Origin: Streptomyces sp. NBC_00483
GTDB taxonomy: Bacteria; Actinomycetota; Actinomycetes; Streptomycetales; Streptomycetaceae
NCBI RefSeq assembly: GCF_036013745.1
Contig: NZ_CP107880.1
Location: 8,184,001 to 8,248,000, forward strand
DNA: 64,000 nucleotides
Direction of reading: 5' to 3'
Below, piece by piece: positions 1-8,629 of this stretch. The notes beneath the pieces are model-generated. The model had not been told where the DNA came from. It saw nothing but the letters and a program-made list of their open reading frames with translations, and searched no databases. A program made the translations under genes and the position numbers. The stretch's first letter is position 1, and every line of letters starts with the position of its first letter.

Positions 1-1
1 C

Positions 2-1354
2 GCGGCGGTCGACGGCGAACTGCTTCCCACTCAAGACCTCCTGGACGAGCTGATCGACGTCCACCTGCTCGAGGTCACCGGAACACCGAACGGCCAGGCA
101 CGGTACGGATTCCACGACCTGATCCGCGTCTACGCGAGGGAATGTGCCGAGGCCGAGGAGGAGGCGACGGCACGCGACGAGTCCGTCGTCCGTGTCCTCG
201 GCGCCCTGCTGGCCTTCACGGACTTCACGGACCGTGAACACATGGGACAGAACATGTTCCGGCGGGAGGCGCCTCGCTGGCGGCCGGAGCGGGTCGAGGC
301 CGCCCTGCCCCGCGCGGTGGTGCCGATGCGGCTGTTGGACCTCGAGCGCGTCTCTCTGGTGACAGGTGTCCGGCAGGCCGCGGCCCTGGGCAGGGACGAG
401 CTCTGCTGGGAGTTGGCCGTGGGCGGACACGCATTGTTCGAGGTGGAGCGCTATTTCGACGAGTGGCAGGAATGCTACGACACGGCCATGCGGCAGGCGG
501 ACATCGCCGGAAACGTGCGGGGCCGAGCACGCCTGCTCGTCTCCATGGCCGGGCTGCTCTACACCCGACGCTGGTACGGCCCGGCGGAGAAGTCCAACTC
601 CGAGGCCATGGCCCTGTTCGAGCAGATCGGGGACCATCAGGGGTATCTGGAGGCGCTGAGCAACGCGCCGTTCTTCCTCGTGCCCAACGGGCGTCTGGCC
701 GAGGCCATCGCGACGGGCAGAGAGGCCTACGAGCGACTCACGGCCGGCGGCCAGGCCGCAGCGGCGCTGCACGCGTACTCGCAGGTCGGCCTCGCACACC
801 TCCAGGCGGGCCGACCCCAGGCCGCGGCGGAGGTGCTCGCAGAGATCATCGACGAGGCGCGCAAGCACCGCATCCTGACCTTGGTCGCACGGGACACCTA
901 TTGGCTCTGCCAGACCCAGCTCGCGCTCGGCCGACTGGCGGAAGCGGCAGCCGCGGTCAGCGAACTGAGCAGACACATGCGGGACTTCGGCGCATCCGGC
1001 CCCTTCTACCTGGCTCACGCCCGGGGCTGCGTCCAGCTGGCCTGTGGTGAGTACGCCGACGCGCGCCGCCACCTCGCCGAGGCCGTCGAGGTGGCGCGCG
1101 CGCTCGATGACCCGATGTTCGAGACCCGGAGCCTCATCGACCTGCTCGACCCGCGCCTGTATGACGGCCATGAGGCGCGGGCCGCGATCGGCCAGGGAGA
1201 GCACGCGGTGGAGGTGGCCCGCCGTATCGACTACCCATATCTGCTCGCCGGCGCGCTGGAACAGCTCGCCGGGCTGCACGCCTTGGCGGGCGACGGCACT
1301 GGTGCGGCGAACCTGGCCGCGGAGGCAGCCACCGTACGGGCGGACATCCGCTGA
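2..1354 (+). CDS. SARP/NB-ARC-type transcriptional regulator, C-terminal part (5' end outside window)
   Basis: The reading frame is open from base 2, so only the C-terminal 450 residues are visible. Near the start the motif RYGFHDLIRVYARE is the hallmark that ends the NB-ARC/winged-helix module of AfsR/SARP-type regulators. The rest (from about residue 100) is alanine- and leucine-rich helical sequence with TPR-like repeats (for example EVERYFDEWQECYDTAMRQA and AEAIATGREAYERL), the usual sensor region of these proteins. An internal ATG at 242 could be taken for a start, but the conserved frame upstream argues against it. The DNA-binding half lies outside the window, so the target genes cannot be named. 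Family call is fairly sure; role is inferred. Confidence 0.75.
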   Translation, partial: AAVDGELLPTQDLLDELIDVHLLEVTGTPNGQARYGFHDLIRVYARECAEAEEEATARDESVVRVLGALLAFTDFTDREHMGQNMFRREAPRWRPERVEAALPRAVVPMRLLDLERVSLVTGVRQAAALGRDELCWELAVGGHALFEVERYFDEWQECYDTAMRQADIAGNVRGRARLLVSMAGLLYTRRWYGPAEKSNSEAMALFEQIGDHQGYLEALSNAPFFLVPNGRLAEAIATGREAYERLTAGGQAAAALHAYSQVGLAHLQAGRPQAAAEVLAEIIDEARKHRILTLVARDTYWLCQTQLALGRLAEAAAAVSELSRHMRDFGASGPFYLAHARGCVQLACGEYADARRHLAEAVEVARALDDPMFETRSLIDLLDPRLYDGHEARAAIGQGEHAVEVARRIDYPYLLAGALEQLAGLHALAGDGTGAANLAAEAATVRADIR

Positions 1355-1503
1355 GCGAACGTGTGAGCTGTCGGTCGCGTCGTATTCCTCGCGTGTGCCG
1401 GGCGTATTCCGCGGTGCGCGAGGATCCGGCACGCACTTGAGAAGTCATCGCACGTTCGGGCTGCCGTAGACGGGCAGCTCTCGTCACCAGTGAGGTATTT
1501 GCC

Positions 1504-2151
1504 GTGCAAAAGCGACGTACCGTGCTCGCGGCCACTCTGATCACCATGGGGCTCGCGGTCTCGGCCTGCAACAGTGACGACGACTCGTCAGCTGCGCAGG
1601 AATCTCCGGCGGCTTCGGCGTCCGAGTCGGCTCCGGCTCCGGCCTCGTCCGAGCCTTCCAGCGCCGCCCCGGCGGCCGAGAGCGCCGACGCCGTCGCGGG
1701 TGACGCGACCGCCCCGGGCACGAAGTTGAAGGTCGGCGACAAGGCCGTTCTCCCGTTCAGGTACACGGCCGAGAAGAAGGGCACCGTCGCTGTCACCGTC
1801 ACCGCGATCGATAAGGGCACCGAGGCCGACATGTCCGCCTTCGGCGCGAAGGCGAAGGGCATGACCCCGTACTTCATCAAGATGAAGGTGGAGAACGTGG
1901 GTGGCACCGATCTGTCGTACGCGTCCTTGAAGCTCGACGGAGTGCTGGAAGGCGGCGGGCCCACGGGCGTTCTGCTGATCGGTGAGGTGCCGGGCAAGTG
2001 CGACCGCGAGACGGCACCCGCCGAGTTCACCACCAAGGGTGCTTCCTACGAGACCTGCTCGCTCAGTGCCACCAAGACCGGTCCCGTCACCGGAGCCTCG
2101 TTCGACGAGGGCGACGCGTACCGCACGAGCCCGGTCGTCTGGGCCCGCTGA
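1504..2151 (+). CDS. Secreted lipoprotein of unknown function
   Basis: 215 residues from a GTG start preceded by a GTGAGG-type ribosome site. The N-terminus has two positive residues (KRR), a hydrophobic stretch and a lipobox V-S-A-C with the lipidated cysteine at residue 22, so the mature protein is anchored on the outer face of the membrane. Residues 23-60 form a low-complexity Ser/Ala/Glu/Pro linker. The remaining ~150 residues look like a compact beta-rich domain (GTKLKVGDKAVLPFRY, VAVTVTAIDKGTE, YFIKMKVENVGG) of the kind seen in DUF4352-like extracellular Ig-fold lipoproteins. The family assignment is tentative. It stands alone, convergent with the next gene. Confidence 0.8.
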   Translation: MQKRRTVLAATLITMGLAVSACNSDDDSSAAQESPAASASESAPAPASSEPSSAAPAAESADAVAGDATAPGTKLKVGDKAVLPFRYTAEKKGTVAVTVTAIDKGTEADMSAFGAKAKGMTPYFIKMKVENVGGTDLSYASLKLDGVLEGGGPTGVLLIGEVPGKCDRETAPAEFTTKGASYETCSLSATKTGPVTGASFDEGDAYRTSPVVWAR

Positions 2152-2405
2152 CGAGGCGCAGCGGGCGCCGAGGCGGTAGGTCTTGTGCCCCCCCCTCGGC
2201 GTTGACGCCGCTCTCTGCCTTGCAGCTGCACCGAACCGGCCATTCCCGGGTGTGAACCGCCGGCGGCGACCGGCCGCCTGGAACGAAAGACCGCCTCGCG
2301 ATCCTGGCCCGGGGCGTGCAGGCGTCGGAAGCCGTCGCGCGGCTCCCCACCGGTCCCTCGCGCGCTCGCCGTCCGTGCTGCCTGCGCAGCAGGCCCGTCC
2401 TCGGT

Positions 2406-3569
2406 TCACGCGCCGACCCGATCGTCGTCCGATCGGGCCGGGGTGCCCGGTCGAGGGGTGTGCAGGGTTGTGGTGAGGTGCTGGAATTCGCGCTTCTCGG
2501 CCTGCAACAGGAGCAGCAGAGCCTCGTCCCGGATGCCGTCCACGCTGGCGTGGGCGTGCTGTTCGAGGTCGGCCGCGAGGGCGTCGAGCAGAGCGGTCGC
2601 TCCGTGGCCCGCGTATGAGCGAGCTCGCTCGAGCAGCGGGAACGGGGCGCCGGCTACGTCCCGTACGCCTTCGACACCATCGGTGTGGATGAGGAGCCGT
2701 TGCGTGGACCCCACCGCGAAGGAGGTGGTGTAGACGGGGCAGCCCTGCGGCACAAGGTCGAACAGGCCCAGGGGAGGCAAGGGCGCGAGGACATCGAGGG
2801 GCCGTGCGCCCTCGTGGTCGGAGAGCAGGAGAGGCAGCGGATGTCCGCAGCACACCAACTCCCCTCGACCGCCCTTGAAGGTGAGGAGGAGTGTCTTGGC
2901 GAACCGGTCGGTGCGGTCGGCCAGCGCGTTGTCGAGGTGGCGGGCGATTTCTGCGAGGCTCGGTTCGGAGGCCGACAAGTGCCGCCACCGATCCAGCAGT
3001 TCGACGCCTGCGGCAACCGTGGCGTCGTCCTTGCCCATCAGGTCCGCGACCAGGACGCGCGTGCCGTACGGCGTCTCGCGGATGTCGCACAGGTCGGCTG
3101 CCATTGTCGTGCGGTCCGGCTGCGGCAGGCTGCGCAGCGCCACTTGCAATTCGCCCAGGCGATGTGCCTGCGTCGTCGGTGCGTCGGCCTTTTGCCGGGC
3201 AGGCGGGGGAGCGGGGAGAGCGGGGGAAGCCGGTTCGTGGGCCTGCCACCTGCGCTGCAGATAGTGGCTGATCGCCGTGAGGAGGACGATGTTGGCCAGG
3301 GTGACCATGACGACGACGGGGCGACTGTGCCAGTCGACTGCGCCCCCCACCGCGGTCCCGGCCAGTGCGAGAGCGCCGGAGATGAGTGGCTGGCGCGGTG
3401 ATTGAGCCCCCGGCATGATCAACGACAAGGCGGGAATCGCGGTCAACGCCACGATGATTCCCTGTCGTTGCTGGTGGTACGTCAGGTCCAGTGCGCCCAC
3501 CAGTACAACAAGCAGCACGGGGAGCAGGCGGAGCCACGTCACTTGTCGCATGGCGAGACAGTTTCGCAT
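2406..3569 (-). CDS. Membrane-anchored SpoIIE/PP2C-type serine phosphatase
   Basis: 387 residues from the ATG at 3569, chosen because GGAGGGAG lies just upstream; the frame itself is open further 5'. Four hydrophobic segments (about residues 11-29, 37-53, 60-78, 87-103) form the membrane part. A Pro/Ala-rich linker follows, then a PP2C/SpoIIE catalytic domain from about residue 150. Visible motifs are CDIRETPYGTRVLVADLMGKD (metal-binding Asp and the GD-like strand), CCGHPLPLLL and LLIHTDGVEGVRD. Such phosphatases usually dephosphorylate anti-anti-sigma factors in partner-switching control of sigma factors. No sensor, kinase or anti-sigma gene is adjacent. It resembles the phosphatase at 4768 in layout, so the two may share an ancestor. 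Confidence 0.85.
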   Translation of the reverse strand: MRNCLAMRQVTWLRLLPVLLVVLVGALDLTYHQQRQGIIVALTAIPALSLIMPGAQSPRQPLISGALALAGTAVGGAVDWHSRPVVVMVTLANIVLLTAISHYLQRRWQAHEPASPALPAPPPARQKADAPTTQAHRLGELQVALRSLPQPDRTTMAADLCDIRETPYGTRVLVADLMGKDDATVAAGVELLDRWRHLSASEPSLAEIARHLDNALADRTDRFAKTLLLTFKGGRGELVCCGHPLPLLLSDHEGARPLDVLAPLPPLGLFDLVPQGCPVYTTSFAVGSTQRLLIHTDGVEGVRDVAGAPFPLLERARSYAGHGATALLDALAADLEQHAHASVDGIRDEALLLLLQAEKREFQHLTTTLHTPRPGTPARSDDDRVGA

Positions 3570-3746
3570 TGTCTGCTCCCTCCTGCGTGTGTTTGGGGCA
3601 CATCGTAGAGGTGCTCTGTACAGAAAGGAGCGGGAGTCGATTAGTGCTCGAACCTGATCGCCCTGAATCCGCGACGTTCGCGCCGGCGGCACGCCGGGGA
3701 GCGCCCGTACGTGCCACGTGTCACGGACTCGCCACGGCGCTGGGAG

Positions 3747-4106
3747 TCAAGGCCGGGTGGCGCCCGACTCCTCCAGCATGACGCCCGCAGGGCGTTCTCC
3801 CGGGAGAGGAGGCTCCTCCTGGTCGCGCCCCACCACGACCAGGAACACGACGAGCGCGACCAGGGAGCCGAGCAATCGTGCGCCACGACGGGAACGTTCC
3901 CCCGTGCTCAACTCGCGCCAGGGGCGCACCGGATCATGGCCCTTCTGCGTCCACACCTCGCCGACCGCCTGGTCCTGGCCCGGCGTCGCGCCCGCCCGTT
4001 CCCGGGCGGAGGGTTCCCGCGGGGCGGTGTGGCGGATGGCGCGCTCGTTGTCGGCGAGGAACTTGCGCCACTCCTCGTCGGGTATGGGCGGCTCGTGCCC
4101 CGTCAC
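3747..4106 (-). CDS. Small C-terminally membrane-anchored protein, unknown function
   Basis: 119 residues starting at the GTG at 4106, which overlaps the stop codon of the upstream oxidoreductase gene (GTGA), so translation is probably coupled. The first ~75 residues are hydrophilic (DEEWRKFLADNERAIRHTAP, then a Pro/Arg/Glu-rich stretch). One hydrophobic segment follows (GARLLGSLVALVVFLVVVG) and then a short acidic and proline-rich tail. I do not recognise the family. The operon position suggests a role linked to the F420-dependent oxidoreductase, for instance as a membrane tether; this is inference. Confidence 0.6.
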   Translation of the reverse strand: MTGHEPPIPDEEWRKFLADNERAIRHTAPREPSARERAGATPGQDQAVGEVWTQKGHDPVRPWRELSTGERSRRGARLLGSLVALVVFLVVVGRDQEEPPLPGERPAGVMLEESGATRP

Positions 4107-4612
4107 GCCGGCCGCCCCTCGACCGAGCCCTCCAGGCGCACGAACGGGATCTGATGGCCCGCCCGTACGTAGGAGTCCTCGCCGCCGTCGACATCGAGCC
4201 CCATGAAAGAGCACAGCCGACGGGCGGTGCGCGGGTGGTCGAGGGCGTAGCGGGACATGATCTCGCCACCCTTGTCCGTGCTGAGGAAGCGCGCGGTGAC
4301 GGCGTGGTGGCGGTTTCCCACCTGGATCGTGGTCCTGGGGGCGGCACGCAGGTTCTGGTACCAGGTGGCCCTCGGCCCGAAGCCGGAGGCCAGGATCCAG
4401 GAGTTGTGCAATGGGTCGTGGGCGACGACCTCCAGGACTACGCGAAGGTCGAGGCCGCTCGACCTTCCGGTGTGGTGCAGCAGCAGGAGCCGCTTGCCCA
4501 AGAGGGGGCCCAGGCCCACCCGGTACAGGCCGATCGGCAGGCGCGCGAGCCGTCGCCGCCAGCCCCGCGGAAGTGGTGGGCGGCGCGGTGCGGGGTGCTG
4601 ATGTGCCGTCAT
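4103..4612 (-). CDS. Deazaflavin (F420)-dependent nitroreductase/quinone reductase family protein
   Basis: 169 residues, the usual length of the DDN/F420H2-dependent quinone reductase family. Family features visible are an N-terminal basic helix (RRRLARLPIGLYRVGLGPLLGKR), the TGRSSG strand (LLLLHHTGRSSGLDLRVVLEV), and the core LHNSWILASGFGPRATWYQNLRAAPRTTIQVG, matching the W-Y/W-x-NL pattern that contacts the cofactor and substrate. These enzymes use reduced F420 to reduce quinones or xenobiotics at the membrane. The gene is divergent from the phosphatase at 4768 and shares with it a region holding a 29-bp palindrome (4677-4705), so it is likely under control of the nearby MarR protein. Family call is sure; substrate unknown. 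Confidence 0.85.
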   Translation of the reverse strand: MTAHQHPAPRRPPLPRGWRRRLARLPIGLYRVGLGPLLGKRLLLLHHTGRSSGLDLRVVLEVVAHDPLHNSWILASGFGPRATWYQNLRAAPRTTIQVGNRHHAVTARFLSTDKGGEIMSRYALDHPRTARRLCSFMGLDVDGGEDSYVRAGHQIPFVRLEGSVEGRPA

Positions 4613-4676
4613 CGCAGAGCCCTTTCTGAGGCCGATGTCCGACTCGATTGGGTAACGAGACGCACGGAAGCTTCAC

Positions 4677-4705
4677 TTAGGCGATGCAATCTTTGCATAG
4701 TCTAA
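4677..4705. promoter_or_regulatory. 29-bp palindromic operator, probable MarR site
   Basis: A symmetric site made of TTAG, three bases, ATGCAA, TCT, TTGCAT, three bases, CTAA: both half-sites pair perfectly (10 bp in all) around the centre at 4691. It lies between the divergent oxidoreductase gene and the phosphatase-MarR gene pair. A regulator dimer bound here could repress both directions. Assignment to the MarR protein encoded at 5924 is inference from position. Confidence 0.6.
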
Positions 4706-4767
4706 AGACGGGGGGTGGTCGCCCTGTGAAGGTGACCAGGACCAGTGACGAGACATGTGGGAGCACC

Positions 4768-5835
4768 ATGGCCGCTACGGCACGCCAGGGCAGAAAGAAC
4801 TGGGTGTTGTCCTGGCTGCCCGCCGTGGTGATGGCGGTGGTCACCGTCGTGGACCTCACCGCCGGTCCTGGGGTGGGGTTCCTCCCGCTGGTGTCGCTCG
4901 GGCCCGCCTTCGCCGGGCTGATCGGCACGTGGCGGCGCACCGCGCTGATCGGCCTCGTGGCGTTGCTGCTGTGCGGGGGACTCGGGTCCTACGACGGGCT
5001 GTTCGAGACGCGGCGCGGCTACACGGCGATGGCGTCGGTCGCGGGCGTGACCCTGGCGGGGGTGATAGCGGCGAGCATGCGCGGGCGGCGCGAGGCGGAA
5101 CTGGCCAGTGTGCGCTCGATCGCCGAGGTGGCACAGCGGGTGCTGCTGCGCCCTGTCCCGCGCAGCGCGGGACCGTTGCAGGTCGCCGTCTCCTACACGT
5201 CCGCGGTCGCGGAAGCGCGGATCGGCAGCGACCTGTACGAGGTCGTGGCCTCGCCGCACGGCGTGCGGGTGATCGTCGGTGACGTGCAGGGCAAGGGTCT
5301 TGCCGCCGTCGAGACGGCCGCCCTGGTCCTGGGGACCTTCCGCGAGACGGCACACGACGAGCCGGACCTCGCCGCGCTCGCCGCCCGGCTGGAACGCAGT
5401 GTGGCCAGGGAAGTGAACGGAGAGAAGTTCGTGACCGCGGTCCTCGTCGAGGTACGGGCCGAGGAACGGGCCGCCCTGGTACTGAACTGCGGGCACCCGG
5501 CCCCGATGCGCGTACGCGCCGACGGCTCCGTCGACTTCCCGCGCCCGCCCGTCTACTCGCTCCCCCTCGGCCTCGGCATACACGGGGGCGAGCCCCCTCG
5601 CGCCTACCGGATCGACTTCGCCCCCGGCGACCAACTCCTGCTCTACACCGACGGCGTCACCGAGGCCCGCGACGGGGCCGGCGCCTTTTTCCCGCTGGAG
5701 GACCGGGCCGACCTGCTCAAGGCCCCGGAGGCCGAGGATGCCCTGGAGGCGCTGCGCGAGGACGTGGTGCGGCACGCCAACGGCCCGTTGCACGACGACG
5801 CCGCCATGTTGTTGCTGCGCTACTGGGAACGGTGA
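4768..5835 (+). CDS. Membrane-anchored SpoIIE/PP2C-type serine phosphatase
   Basis: 355 residues from the ATG at 4768 (GGGAG just upstream). An in-frame ATG at 4684 is rejected because it sits inside the 29-bp palindrome. Three to four hydrophobic segments occupy about residues 12-105. A coiled linker (RREAELASVRSIAEVAQRVLL) leads to the SpoIIE domain with IGSDLYEVVASPHGVRVIVG, GDVQGKG, NCGHPAPMRV and LLLYTDGVTEARD, which carry the two-metal aspartates. This is a standard Streptomyces phosphatase layout and looks catalytically complete. It is expected to act on phosphorylated anti-anti-sigma factors. The MarR gene follows in the same direction 88 bp downstream. Confidence 0.88.
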   Translation: MAATARQGRKNWVLSWLPAVVMAVVTVVDLTAGPGVGFLPLVSLGPAFAGLIGTWRRTALIGLVALLLCGGLGSYDGLFETRRGYTAMASVAGVTLAGVIAASMRGRREAELASVRSIAEVAQRVLLRPVPRSAGPLQVAVSYTSAVAEARIGSDLYEVVASPHGVRVIVGDVQGKGLAAVETAALVLGTFRETAHDEPDLAALAARLERSVAREVNGEKFVTAVLVEVRAEERAALVLNCGHPAPMRVRADGSVDFPRPPVYSLPLGLGIHGGEPPRAYRIDFAPGDQLLLYTDGVTEARDGAGAFFPLEDRADLLKAPEAEDALEALREDVVRHANGPLHDDAAMLLLRYWER

Positions 5836-5923
5836 GGCATGAGCACCGAGAGGCGGAAGGCCCGCCGCGATGCGAGCGGGGTAGAAATGTGGCATGACCG
5901 GGAACGCGGCTCCGAGGGAGCGC

Positions 5924-6424
5924 ATGGACGATGTGGACGCGGTGACCCGTGCGGTGCTGACCGCGTCCCGGGTGTTGGTGGCGGTGTCCGCGCGCTCCCT
6001 CGCCGAGGTCGAGGACCGCGTGACGCTGCCACAGTTCCGCATGCTGGTGGTGCTCTCTTCGCGCGGCGCGACCAAACTCGTCGTCCTGGCGGAGCAGTTG
6101 GGGGTGGCTCCTTCCACGGCGATGCGCATGGTGGACCGGCTGATCGCAGCCGGTCTCGCGGACCGGCAGACCAACCCCGACGACCGACGCGAGAACCTGC
6201 TGAGGCTCACCGACGAAGGCCGGCGCACGGTGGAGAACGTCACCGCCCGGCGCCGTGGGGAGATCGCCTCGATCGTCGAACGGCTCGCTCCGCAGCAGCG
6301 GACGGCGCTCGTCGACGCGCTGACCGATTTCAATCACGTGGGTGGCGAACCACTGGCTCCGTCCCTCCCCGAGGATTCGGATCTGCATCCGCTCGGCTGG
6401 GGCGGAGCACCGGCGGCAGGCTGA
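5924..6424 (+). CDS. MarR-family transcriptional regulator
   Basis: 166 residues from the ATG at 5924, chosen for the GAGGGAG just upstream; an in-frame ATG at 5894 would add ten residues. The winged helix is clear: TLPQFRMLVVLSSRGATKL (helix 2), LAEQLGVAPSTAMRMVDRL (recognition helix), and the wing with DDRRENLLRLTDEGR, the typical DxR motif. C-terminal helices supply dimerisation. It probably binds the palindrome at 4677-4705 and controls the divergent F420-type reductase and its own operon, responding to a small aromatic or oxidising ligand. The ligand and the target link are inferred. Confidence 0.85.
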   Translation: MDDVDAVTRAVLTASRVLVAVSARSLAEVEDRVTLPQFRMLVVLSSRGATKLVVLAEQLGVAPSTAMRMVDRLIAAGLADRQTNPDDRRENLLRLTDEGRRTVENVTARRRGEIASIVERLAPQQRTALVDALTDFNHVGGEPLAPSLPEDSDLHPLGWGGAPAAG

Positions 6425-6482
6425 CCGGCAGTGTCCCGGGGCGCCTGTCGGCATCATCGACGGATGGGAGGTCTCTGGTCGC

Positions 6483-6785
6483 ATGAACGGATGGTCCCTA
6501 CGACACCACCAGTACACACGTTCACGGGCGTCCACCGGCCCGGTATGGTCGTTGCCCCCTGCCGATGACAGGACCGGGCCGCGTCCTGTCGTGGTGCATG
6601 CCGTGCGCGGCAGCGCCGGCCGACGGGTCACGCTCCGTGGCAAGCAGGCTGGTGTCGCCCACTGCGTAGCCGACGTGGTCGAACTGGTGCTCCTGGCCGG
6701 CGTAGCCCTGAACGTTGAGGAAGCGGCGGCCTCGTCCCTGATCGAATGGCGTGGGGGCGGCCCCGGCACATGGCGGTCGCCTTGA
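6483..6785 (+). CDS. Small conserved-looking protein, unknown function
   Basis: 100 residues from the ATG at 6483, with GGGAGG about 11 bases upstream. The N-terminal 30 residues are basic. The rest (VTLRGKQAGVAHCVADVVELVLLAGV, then LIEWRGGGPGTW) resembles a class of short Streptomyces proteins ending in a (V/I)EWRGG motif that I have seen without assigned function. Its end overlaps the start of the next gene by 16 bases, supporting an operon. Codon use fits a real gene, but family evidence is thin. Confidence 0.45.
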   Translation: MNGWSLRHHQYTRSRASTGPVWSLPPADDRTGPRPVVVHAVRGSAGRRVTLRGKQAGVAHCVADVVELVLLAGVALNVEEAAASSLIEWRGGGPGTWRSP

Positions 6786-7444
6786 GATCCCGCACGTCCG
6801 CGCCCGGCTTCGCCGAGCACCTGCGGGGCCGTCTGTGGGGTCCCGCCGAGTTCATCGGGATTCCCGGGCGGCTCTTCGTCACGGGAGTGGTCGCCGGGAG
6901 CGCCGCGGCGGCGCTCGTCGTCGGGACGGCTCTTGCCGGAATGTGGGGCGGGCCCCGGGAGCTGATCACCGGCGAAGCCGGTCTGGCGGCGGTCGCGGCC
7001 CTGGCTGCGTACCTGGTGGTGCTGCGGGCCGGACGCGTACTGATCGGACTGGTCGCCGTGCTGGGGACATGCCTGGCCTTCATGGCGCCCGGCGTCGCGG
7101 CCGGTGTCGCCCTGCAGCAGCGCGGTCTTGTCGCGACGGCAGCCGTGTCCTCGGTGCAGACGGCGGCACGACACGGGCGCACCATCTGCTCGGTCACCGA
7201 CACGGACGCCGCTCCCACCGGTGCCGATGTCTGGCGTGGTTGCGCGGCATCCACCGCGCCTGGGGACACCCTGCCCGTCGTGTACGACCCGCGGGGCCGG
7301 GCGCCCACCCGGGGCGTCTCCACGCCCGGGGAACTGCGCCGGTCGAGCCTTCGCCTCACCGGGCTCTCGGCCGCTTTCGTAGCAGCGTGCACGGTCGCGG
7401 TGGTCCGCTCGTTCCGGATGACGGCGGCGCCGCGCGGGACGTGA
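6770..7444 (+). CDS. Membrane protein of unknown function (possibly DUF3592-like)
   Basis: 224 residues from ATG 6770. Three hydrophobic segments lie at about residues 36-62, 68-86 and 90-118, and one near the C-terminus (LTGLSAAFVAACTVAVV). Between them is a ~70-residue soluble part with TICSVTDTDAAP and GDTLPVVYDPRGRAPTR. That pattern (a short beta domain ending in VxYDPxxP between membrane helices) recalls DUF3592-type membrane proteins, but the match is only suggestive. No operon partner other than the short gene upstream. Confidence 0.55.
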   Translation: MAVALRSRTSAPGFAEHLRGRLWGPAEFIGIPGRLFVTGVVAGSAAAALVVGTALAGMWGGPRELITGEAGLAAVAALAAYLVVLRAGRVLIGLVAVLGTCLAFMAPGVAAGVALQQRGLVATAAVSSVQTAARHGRTICSVTDTDAAPTGADVWRGCAASTAPGDTLPVVYDPRGRAPTRGVSTPGELRRSSLRLTGLSAAFVAACTVAVVRSFRMTAAPRGT

Positions 7445-8129
7445 GTGGACGGGCGGCGCGTGCGGCGGACGGCGGTTCCTTGACATGGCGGACCGTCCGT
7501 ACCCGTGTACCGAGGGAGACGTTCGTGGACGCCGTGCTACATGCGCTCTCGCGTGCCGACGTCATGGCCGGGAGGATCCTCTGGGTCCTGGTGCTCGGCC
7601 ATGCACGGTCGCCCGTCGTGCAGGCCCAGGTGCGCCGTCCGTCGCACGGCGCTCGGCGACGACCGGCCGCGTAGCCGCGCGGTCGCGACCCTGAATCGGG
7701 GCGTCGTCGTCCTGCTCGTACGCGGCGGTACCCCTGGCGTGCGGTCGCTGTTCGGAAGGGCGCGGGCTCAACCGCGGTGATGGTCCTCGAGGTCGCCTCG
7801 ATGAACCTGGTCGCCGAACTCGCGTCGAGAGTCGCCCTATTGACGGGCTGCCGGCTCAGCGCAGCCGAGTCGCTCGCCATCTGTGCGGACATCGGCGACC
7901 CGCCCTTGCGGCCCGTGGCGCCACGGTGACCTCAACCTCGGCCCCTGGAGGCCTCGTTGAGTGCCCGCCCTCCGTTCCCGCCGTCGTGCAGGTGCGTGTC
8001 GACCGGCATCAACGCGTCGTAAAGACTGCCGGGTTCCGGCAATGCGCCAGGTGTCAAGGAAGCGTCAGGATGGCGAAGGGAAGGAACGGGGGCCACACCC
8101 GGTGGCGCGGCGAGTGAGGAGGACGGGGG
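7445..8129. other. 685-bp stretch without a convincing gene
   Basis: No frame here has both a family signature and coding bias. A GTG at 7525 with a good ribosome site (GAGGGAG) opens a 49-codon frame (VDAVLHALSRADVMAGRILW...), and an ATG at 7780 opens another 49-codon frame (MVLEVASMNLVAELASR...). Both stop early and match nothing I know. They may be the decayed ends of a former gene. TTGACA occurs at 7481, a possible -35 element. Confidence 0.4.
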
Positions 8130-8543
8130 ATGGGGGAACTCCTCGCTGTCGCCGCCGGGTTCCCGGCCGTGGTGTTCAGTGCGGCACTCGGTGTGGCGGC
8201 GGGATTCTGGCTGCTGGTCCTGCTGGGACGGGCCGAGCCGTCCGCGTTCGACGGGGACATGGACCTGCGGGCCGTGGGTCTTGGGGGAGTGTCCGTAGCC
8301 GTCGCGGTGTCGCTGGTGACCGTCGTCGCGTGGGTTGCCAGCATGGTCGGCTCAGTGGCCCTGGGGCGGCTCGGTCTTGCCGTAACCGCGCAGATCCCGC
8401 TTGAAGCCGTGCTGCCGGTGGGCTCGCTGGGTGCCGGTTGGTGGGTGGCGCGTCGCGTCATCCGCGCGGCGGACGGTCGTGCGCCGGACGAACCCGGGAA
8501 CGGGCCGTGCCCGACCGACGGTCCCGGCGCGGCCGACCGCTAG
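8130..8543 (+). CDS. YqiJ-like inner-membrane protein paired with flotillin
   Basis: 137 residues, ATG with GGAGGACGGGGG directly upstream. Two long hydrophobic segments: residues 5-32 (AVAAGFPAVVFSAALGVAAGFWLLVLLG) and about 52-75 (VSVAVAVSLVTVVAWVASMVGSVAL), then a short soluble tail. The opening FPAVVFSAALGVAAGFWLLVLLG and the following acidic loop match the small membrane proteins (YqiJ/DUF1449 group) that precede flotillin genes in many bacteria. The flotillin gene starts 86 bp downstream in the same direction. It probably forms a membrane complex with flotillin; the OB-fold half of larger YqiJ proteins is not seen here. Confidence 0.65.
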   Translation: MGELLAVAAGFPAVVFSAALGVAAGFWLLVLLGRAEPSAFDGDMDLRAVGLGGVSVAVAVSLVTVVAWVASMVGSVALGRLGLAVTAQIPLEAVLPVGSLGAGWWVARRVIRAADGRAPDEPGNGPCPTDGPGAADR

Positions 8544-8629
8544 CACCGCCCCCTGGACCCCTGTCGGCCCGCTGCGCGTACTCAACAAGCTGAGGCCTCA
8601 ACAGGCTCTCGATCCAAAGGACTTCTTCT

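Noticed and set aside
4684..4767. Phosphatase start at ATG 4684
   Set aside because: The ATG lies inside the 29-bp palindrome and has no ribosome site; the ATG at 4768 has both a site and a typical N-terminus.
7485..7892. Small genes at 7525 and 7780
   Set aside because: Both are about 49 codons with no relatives recognised; they are recorded only as possible decay products.
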